Translations under genes and position numbers: made by a program
Part shown: one piece after another, positions 24,401-28,711 of the stretch
Layout: every line of letters starts with the position of its first letter
Numbering within the stretch: the first letter of the stretch is position 1
Notes under the pieces: generated by a model
Database searches by the model: none
Told to the model about the DNA's origin: nothing
What the model saw: the letters and a program-made list of their open reading frames with translations, nothing else
Assembly (NCBI GenBank): GCA_050731755.1
Contig: JBOHPP010000082.1
Coordinates: 1-28,711 of the forward strand
DNA: 28,711 nt
Direction: 5' to 3'
DNA from: JBOHPP01 sp050731755
GTDB taxonomy: Bacteria > Methylomirabilota > Methylomirabilia > Rokubacteriales > CSP1-6

Positions 24401-25199
24401 TCCTCGGGGGGGACTCGCCTGGCTGGCCCTCGGCGTCGTCCTCGCTGCGTTCGCGGCCACCGGCTGTGCGCCCTCGACGCCGGCCGCCGCTCAGCGGGGC
24501 ACGGCCGTGGTCGTCTTCATCGACTTCTCCTCCAGCATCCCAGGCGACGACCGCACCGCCTACCGGCGGGAGATCGAGGGCGAGATCCTCCCGACGCTGG
24601 GCGCCGGCGACCGGCTCATGATCGCCCCCATCCACGACCGGACCCTGACCGAGTTCCGGCCACTCGTCGACGCCAATCTGCCGGTCAAGCCCCAGTTCAA
24701 CGGCTGGTTCGACAACGTCATGAAGCACAACCGGGAGACCAGGGAAATCGAGGCGCGGGCGGTCCAGGTCAAGGATAGGATCAAGACCGACGTCGCACAC
24801 GTGTTCTCCAAGCGCTTCGCCAGCCTGCAGACGGACATCTTCAGCTCGCTGATCATCGCCCAGAAGGTGTTTCACGAAGAGCGGCGGCGGAAGGTGCTGG
24901 TCCTGATGTCCGACATGATCGAAGACAGCCCGATCTACCGCTTCGACCGGATGACGTGGAACGCGGACACCACGGAGAAAATCCTCACCGACCTGGACGC
25001 CAAGGCCCTCATCCCGAAGCTGCCGGGCGTGTGCGTGTACGTATCGGGCGTGTCGGCGAAGTCCGCGGACCTGGCCGAGAACATCGGCCGGTTCTGGCAC
25101 GCCTACTTCAAGCGAACCGGCGCGGACATGGATCCCAGCCGGTACGCTCACGTCCTGCTGCACTGGCCGCCGTCCAGCACCTGCCGCTCCAGCGCCTGA
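24390..25199 (+). CDS. vWA-domain lipoprotein
   Basis: A 269-residue protein with a lipoprotein signal peptide: hydrophobic stretch WLALGVVLAAFAA, then ATGC with the lipidated C26. The mature part starts with a von Willebrand factor A fold: VVVFIDFSSSI holds the MIDAS D45-x-S47-x-S49. DIFSSLIIAQ may supply the MIDAS Thr or Asp region, and VLVLMSDMIEDS supplies the later Asp. The domain binds a divalent cation and usually a protein ligand. The C-terminal LPGVCVYVSGVSAKS and DPSRYAHVLLHWP complete it. It would sit in the periplasm on the inner or outer membrane. Translation is coupled to the membrane-protein gene by the 11-nt overlap. The ligand is unknown. Confidence 0.8.
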   Translation: MAIDPRGGLAWLALGVVLAAFAATGCAPSTPAAAQRGTAVVVFIDFSSSIPGDDRTAYRREIEGEILPTLGAGDRLMIAPIHDRTLTEFRPLVDANLPVKPQFNGWFDNVMKHNRETREIEARAVQVKDRIKTDVAHVFSKRFASLQTDIFSSLIIAQKVFHEERRRKVLVLMSDMIEDSPIYRFDRMTWNADTTEKILTDLDAKALIPKLPGVCVYVSGVSAKSADLAENIGRFWHAYFKRTGADMDPSRYAHVLLHWPPSSTCRSSA

Positions 25200-25285
25200 C
25201 GCCCCTCCCGGGCTGCCCTCACTCCCCTCCGGAACGCTGAGCCACCGCCCAACGCGTGGGCCGGCAGTTGTTTCCCAACCTGGGT

Positions 25286-25299
25286 GGCATGTCTGTTGC
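25286..25299 (+). promoter_or_regulatory. Sigma-54 promoter core before sodC
   Basis: T-GGCATGTCTGTTGC keeps GG-N10-GC spacing with TGGCA and TTGC. The predicted start near 25311 gives a 34-nt leader that includes the AAAGGAG ribosome-binding site. Flanking short inverted repeats GTTG-N5-CAAC occur at 25267-25279 and across 25295-25307. Confidence 0.55.
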
Positions 25300-25344
25300 C
25301 CTACAACGCTTGGGGACGTTTGGGGGCTTAAAGGAGAGACGGTT

Positions 25345-25854
25345 ATGCGACGGATCATCATTGCGACCGGTGCTGTTCTCTATGGCCTGCTCGCGGGCCC
25401 CGCGGAGGCCCGGACGGCCAAGGCCGAACTCACGGACACGGCAGGTAAGAAGGTCGGCGAAGCCTCGCTCGAACAGAGCGGCGACGGCGTCCGGATCAAG
25501 GCCACCTTTACCGGGCTGCCTCCCGGGAGCAGGGCTTTTCACATCCACGAGGTGGGCAAGTGCGAGCCCCCGTTCGAATCCGCGGGGGCGCACTTCAACC
25601 CCACGGGCAAGCAGCACGGGAAGGACAACCCGCGGGGGCCCCATGCCGGGGACCTGCCCAACATCGAGGTGTCGGGCAACGGTCGGGCGACGGTGGAGGT
25701 CGTGGCCAGGGGTGTCTCGCTCGAGGGGGGCGCCGGCAACCTGCTCGACGCCAACGGCTCGGCTCTCGTCGTCCACAAAGGCGCCGACGACTACAAGACG
25801 GACCCGGCCGGAAACGCCGGAGACCGCATCGCCTGCGGTGTGATCACACGCTAG
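25345..25854 (+). CDS. sodC: Periplasmic Cu/Zn superoxide dismutase SodC
   Basis: A 169-residue precursor with a Sec signal peptide (IIIATGAVLYGLLAGPAEA, cleavage near residue 22). Metal ligands are all present: Cu by H66, H68, H83 and H144; Zn by H83, H91, H100 and D103. The disulfide Cys pair C73 and C164 and the active-site R161 (DRIACG) are intact. It converts superoxide to oxygen and hydrogen peroxide outside the cytoplasm. Export is of the unfolded type (no twin-Arg). The ATG at 25345 follows an AAAGGAG sequence. It stands alone between the vWA cluster and the flavin oxidoreductase, with its own sigma-54-type promoter. Confidence 0.96.
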   Translation: MRRIIIATGAVLYGLLAGPAEARTAKAELTDTAGKKVGEASLEQSGDGVRIKATFTGLPPGSRAFHIHEVGKCEPPFESAGAHFNPTGKQHGKDNPRGPHAGDLPNIEVSGNGRATVEVVARGVSLEGGAGNLLDANGSALVVHKGADDYKTDPAGNAGDRIACGVITR

Positions 25855-25952
25855 GTTCCGTCAGGCCGCGCGCTCCTCGGGGGGAACGAGCACGAGCCCC
25901 ACGCGCGTTCGCACGTCCCCGGGGGACGCACAGCCCCGGACGCGGGCCCACG

Positions 25953-25961
25953 TGCTACGAT
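25953..25961 (+). promoter_or_regulatory. Extended -10 promoter of the flavin oxidoreductase gene
   Basis: TGC-TACGAT is a full extended -10 element (TGn plus TAnnaT). It ends 8 nt before the ATG at 25970, so the mRNA should begin at or within 2 nt of the start codon. No -35 box or Shine-Dalgarno sequence is apparent. Confidence 0.5.
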
Positions 25962-25969
25962 TCCCCGCA

Positions 25970-27184
25970 ATGGCCCATCAAGGTATGACGTTCGGCATCT
26001 TCCTGGCGCCCTTCCACCGGCTCGGCGAGAACCCGACGCTGGCTCTGAACCGCGACATGGAGCTGATCGAGTGGCTCGACTACCTCGGCTACGACGAGGT
26101 GTGGGTGGGCGAGCACCACTCGGCGGGTTGGGAGCTGATCGCCTCCCCCGAGATCTTCATCGCCGCCGCCGCCGAGCGCACGCGCCACATCATGCTCGGC
26201 TCGGGCGTGACGAGCCTGCCCTACCATCATCCCCTGCTGGTCGCCCAGCGCTTCGTCCAGCTCGACCACATGACCCGCGGCCGCACCATGCTCGGCTGTG
26301 GTCCCGGGGCGCTGGTGTCCGACGCCTACATGCTGGGTATCGAGCCGGTGAGCCAGCGCCCTCGGATGGAGGAAGCGCTCGAGGCGATCATGCAGCTCCT
26401 CCGCTGCGAGGAGCCGGTGACGATGAAGACCGATTGGTTCGAGCTGCGCGAGGCTCGCCTGCACCTGGCGCCCTACACCGAGCCCCATTTCCCCATCGCG
26501 GTGGCCAGCACCATCACGCCGGCCGGCGTGGTGGCGGCGGGCAAGCACGGCCTCGGCGTCCTGTCGCTCGGCGCCGGCCTCCCCGAGGGGCCGCAAATGC
26601 TGGCCAGTCAGTGGAAGATCGCCGAGGAGACCGCGGCGAAGCACGGCAAGCAGATGGACCGGAAGAACTGGCGCCTCGTGGTGAACGTCCACGTCGCGGA
26701 CGACGACGAGCAGGCCTTGCGCGAGGTGTCAAGCGCCGAGCGGCACGAGACCATCACGTACTTCGAAGAGACGCTCGGCCGCCCCCCGGGGCGGGCCGAC
26801 GATCCGCTGCGCGAGGGCGTCCGCATGGGGACAACACTCGTCGGCACGCCCGAGACCGTCATCCGCGGCATCGAGCGGCTGCAGGGCTACAGCGGAGGCG
26901 GCTTCGGCGGCGTCCTGTTTCGCGCCCACGAGTGGGCGAACCGGGAGCAGACGCTCAAGAGCTACGAGCTGTTCGCGCGCTACGTCATGCCCCACTTCCA
27001 GGGCTCGTTGACGATGCCCGAGACCTCGAACGCCTGGGCGCGCGGCAACCGCAAGACGATCTTCGGCCCCAACGTGGAAGCCGTGCGTCGAGCGTACTTG
27101 GATGCGGGCCGTCAGGTGCCCGCCGAGTTCCGGCAACGCACCTCCGGCTCGCGAGATGTGGAGTCACCGCCCACGACGCCCTAA
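25970..27184 (+). CDS. LLM-class flavin-dependent oxidoreductase (bacterial luciferase family)
   Basis: A 404-residue TIM-barrel protein. Family features are FGIFLAPFHRLGENPTLALNRD, the block DYLGYDEVWVGEHHSAGWEL, IMLGSGVTSLPYHHPLLVAQRFVQLDHMTRGR, LGCGPG and FPIAVASTITPAGVVAAGKHG. Such enzymes use FMNH2 (some relatives use F420) to oxygenate small hydrophobic compounds, as in limonene or alkanal monooxygenases; the substrate is not readable here. No flavin reductase gene is adjacent. The ATG at 25970 is preferred over a GTG at 25952 because that GTG lies inside the -10 element. A further ATG at 25985 is possible. Confidence 0.9.
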   Translation: MAHQGMTFGIFLAPFHRLGENPTLALNRDMELIEWLDYLGYDEVWVGEHHSAGWELIASPEIFIAAAAERTRHIMLGSGVTSLPYHHPLLVAQRFVQLDHMTRGRTMLGCGPGALVSDAYMLGIEPVSQRPRMEEALEAIMQLLRCEEPVTMKTDWFELREARLHLAPYTEPHFPIAVASTITPAGVVAAGKHGLGVLSLGAGLPEGPQMLASQWKIAEETAAKHGKQMDRKNWRLVVNVHVADDDEQALREVSSAERHETITYFEETLGRPPGRADDPLREGVRMGTTLVGTPETVIRGIERLQGYSGGGFGGVLFRAHEWANREQTLKSYELFARYVMPHFQGSLTMPETSNAWARGNRKTIFGPNVEAVRRAYLDAGRQVPAEFRQRTSGSRDVESPPTTP

Positions 27185-27217
27185 GGGCGCGCTCACTGCC
27201 CGTTCGCTGCCTCTTCG

Positions 27218-28426
27218 TCAGCGATAGGCGCACGGAGGCACCGGGGTGCGGAAGGGCGCCTGGGTCAGGTGCCCTCCATGCGGAAAGAGACGCAACTGGC
27301 GCGGCGGTGGCGTGCTGGCCAGCCGCCGGCCGCGCAAGGTGAGGAACCACCCGGCCCGAACCGCGTCGACGCCCGCCGCTCGGAGATCGCCGGAAGACCG
27401 GATGACGGACCGCCGGCGCTCGGCCACGAGGGTGCGGGCCGCCGCGGGCCCGATGCCTGGCACCCGCACCAGCGCCTCGTACGGCGCACGGCACACCTCC
27501 ACCGGAAAGCGCTCGGGATGCGCGAGCGCCCAGGCCGTCTTCGGATCGTCATCGAGAGGCAGGTTGCCGTCGGGTCCGAACACGAGCTCCTCGTAGCCGA
27601 AGCCGTATTGCCGGAGCAGGTGCTCGGCCTGGTAGAGCCGCAGCTCCCGCGCCGCCGGCGTCGGCCGCCGGCCCTCCAGCGGCGTGCCCACCACCGGTTG
27701 GAAGGCGCTGAAGTGGGCGTGATGGAGCAGTCGCTGGCGCTCCAGTCGGGCGACGAGGCCCAGGATCTCGCGATCGCGCTCGCCGGCGGCGCCGACGACG
27801 AACTGTGTCGTGGTACCCGCCGTAGCGAATCCCGTCGGGACCCCGAGCTGGCGGCGTTCGAGCACGAGGCGACCCGCCCGCTCGAGATTCGGCAGAAGGT
27901 CGCCGGCGAAGTCTTTCTCCCGGGCCAGGGCTCGCACGTAGGCCTCTCCCGGCGCCTCCAGATTCACGGACACACGACTGGCCAGACGCACCGCCGTCTC
28001 CACCTGGACCGGTTCCGCCCCCGGTAAGAGCTTCAAGTGGATGTAACCTTGGAATCCTTCGCGCCGCCGCAGCAGCTCGACCGACGCGAGCATGCGGTCG
28101 GTCATCTTCGCCGGCCGGCCGGGCACGCCCGAGGTCAGGAACAACCCGTCGGCCAGGCCCCGGCGATGGGCGTCCATGAAGACGCGCGCCACTTCCTCCG
28201 GAGCCAGGGACGTGCGTCGCACCTTGCCGCCGCAGAAGGTAGGGCAGTACCCACACGAGAGCGAGCAGGCGTTGGTCTGCATGACGCGCATCAGCCGCGT
28301 GACCCCGTGACCGGGGCGGCGTACGTTCGCGATACCGACCGGGTCCCCGGGTCGCATGAAATCACCGGGGGCTCCATCGCGGTCGGCGGATTCGGACAGG
28401 AGCGTGACCCTCGTCCGGAGATCCAC
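27218..28426 (-). CDS. Radical SAM protein with helix-hairpin-helix domain, putative DNA modification/repair
   Basis: A 402-residue protein. Near the N-terminus TNACSLSCGYCPTFCGG holds the radical SAM CxxxCxxC cluster ligands C54, C58 and C61, plus C65. GLFLTSGVPGRP, GYIHLKLLPGAEP and VSVNLEAPGE match the family paired in many genomes with a uracil-DNA-glycosylase-like protein (TIGR03916 type). A helix-hairpin-helix DNA-binding motif, LVRVPGIGPAAARTLVAERR, lies near residue 320. The substrate is unknown. The start is taken as GTG at 28426 (reads DLRTRVTLLSESADRD, the family's usual opening), 7 nt after a TATAGT -10 box; GTG at 28435 overlaps that box. No glycosylase partner gene is visible in the window. 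Confidence 0.88.
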   Translation of the reverse strand: MDLRTRVTLLSESADRDGAPGDFMRPGDPVGIANVRRPGHGVTRLMRVMQTNACSLSCGYCPTFCGGKVRRTSLAPEEVARVFMDAHRRGLADGLFLTSGVPGRPAKMTDRMLASVELLRRREGFQGYIHLKLLPGAEPVQVETAVRLASRVSVNLEAPGEAYVRALAREKDFAGDLLPNLERAGRLVLERRQLGVPTGFATAGTTTQFVVGAAGERDREILGLVARLERQRLLHHAHFSAFQPVVGTPLEGRRPTPAARELRLYQAEHLLRQYGFGYEELVFGPDGNLPLDDDPKTAWALAHPERFPVEVCRAPYEALVRVPGIGPAAARTLVAERRRSVIRSSGDLRAAGVDAVRAGWFLTLRGRRLASTPPPRQLRLFPHGGHLTQAPFRTPVPPCAYR

Positions 28427-28433
28427 GGTCGGC

Positions 28434-28439
28434 ACTATA
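28434..28439 (-). promoter_or_regulatory. -10 box for the radical SAM gene
   Basis: TATAGT on the minus strand ends 7 nt before the GTG at 28426, with TGGCAG about 17 nt upstream as a weak -35. It predicts a leaderless mRNA. It lies 55 nt from the opposite-facing sigma-54 core at 28495. Confidence 0.45.
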
Positions 28440-28494
28440 CAAGAGACGAGTACTCTCTGCCATCCTTCTATCCCCAGACTCCCAGCAGCGGCCG

Positions 28495-28508
28495 GGCACG
28501 TCGCTTGC
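28495..28508 (+). promoter_or_regulatory. Sigma-54 promoter core before the terminal lipoprotein gene
   Basis: GGCACGTCGCTTGC followed by T is an almost ideal -24/-12 promoter with GG-N10-GC spacing. The predicted start near 28520 places GGAGGAGG (28522-28529) at the head of a leader of about 19 nt. Confidence 0.65.
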
Positions 28509-28538
28509 TCTGAGCATTCTCGGAGGAGGAAACATTCC

Positions 28539-28711
28539 ATGAACGGACTGCGCGTAGGAATCGTCGGGGCGAGCCTGCTGCTGGCCGCACTGACATTGCT
28601 CGGGTGTGAGAAGGGACCCGCCCAGAAGCTGGGCGAGCGGATCGACAAGGCGACGGATCAGGACAAGGTCATCGGCAAGGGGCCGGTCGAGAAGGCCGGG
28701 AAAGATATCGA
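28539..28711 (+). CDS. Small lipoprotein (3' end outside window)
   Basis: Fifty-seven codons are visible from the ATG at 28539, which has the strong Shine-Dalgarno sequence GGAGGAGG. The start MNGLRVGIVGASLLLAALTL is a lipoprotein signal, and LLGC gives a lipidated Cys at residue 23. The mature part is Lys/Asp/Glu-rich helix with repeating GP-x-x-K-x-G segments (EKGPAQKLGERIDKATDQ, then KGPVEKAGKDI), like many small Gram-negative envelope lipoproteins of unknown role. It is transcribed away from the radical SAM gene under a sigma-54-type promoter. Confidence 0.75.
   Translation, partial: MNGLRVGIVGASLLLAALTLLGCEKGPAQKLGERIDKATDQDKVIGKGPVEKAGKDI

Noticed and set aside
23056..25199. Three-gene cluster as a Zorya- or Ter-type defence/stress system
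   Set aside because: The membrane protein lacks visible MotA-type features and there is no helicase, nuclease, MoxR ATPase or TerD-like partner; a name would be a guess.

Overview
The window is very GC-rich, densely packed bacterial DNA with Gram-negative features: a Tat translocase subunit, lipoproteins, a periplasmic Cu/Zn superoxide dismutase and an RpoN-type promoter class. Codon use and gene style (short Ser/Gly-rich secreted proteins, frequent GTG starts, many decayed genes) suggest an uncultivated soil or subsurface lineage such as Rokubacteria/Methylomirabilota or a deltaproteobacterial relative. That placement is inference; no rRNA is present.

Layout. 1-4644 is a leftward block: thiD, tatC, a 47-codon ORF carrying a two-hairpin repeat, an AlsS-like acetolactate synthase and a DEAD-box RNA helicase cut by the left edge. 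4748-5395 is a scar with a truncated Uma2-family nuclease gene and a frameshifted small membrane protein. 5396-9405 is the protein quality-control block read leftward: tRNA-Leu(UAG), trigger factor, clpP, clpX, rsmI. 9629-13200 holds a secreted low-complexity protein, a DUF2383-type protein, an aldehyde dehydrogenase, a tiny Cys-rich protein and a decayed second aldehyde dehydrogenase. A KefB-type cation/proton antiporter (13207-14991) diverges from an alpha-glucan/trehalose region (15116-22358): glgX, a 37-residue membrane peptide, a leftward DUF2892 + truncated DksA-like pair, treZ and a GH133 debranching enzyme. After a sensor-kinase remnant, 23056-25199 is an unrecognised three-gene cluster (coiled-coil protein, four-helix membrane protein with coiled-coil ends, vWA lipoprotein). 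The right end has sodC, a luciferase-like flavin oxidoreductase, a radical SAM/HhH protein and the start of a lipoprotein gene.

Main observation. Seven sigma-54 (-24/-12) promoter cores of the form GGCA-N6-TTGC were found by eye. Each lies outside a well-supported gene, in the correct orientation, just upstream of a gene: the tiny Cys protein, glgX, the 37-residue peptide, DUF2892, treZ, sodC and the terminal lipoprotein. This suggests an RpoN regulon joining storage-glucan/trehalose metabolism, superoxide defence and small envelope proteins, resembling a stress or stationary-phase programme. By contrast thiD, the aldehyde dehydrogenase, the flavin oxidoreductase and the radical SAM gene have sigma-70-like -10 boxes only 7-10 nt before their start codons, suggesting leaderless or nearly leaderless transcripts.
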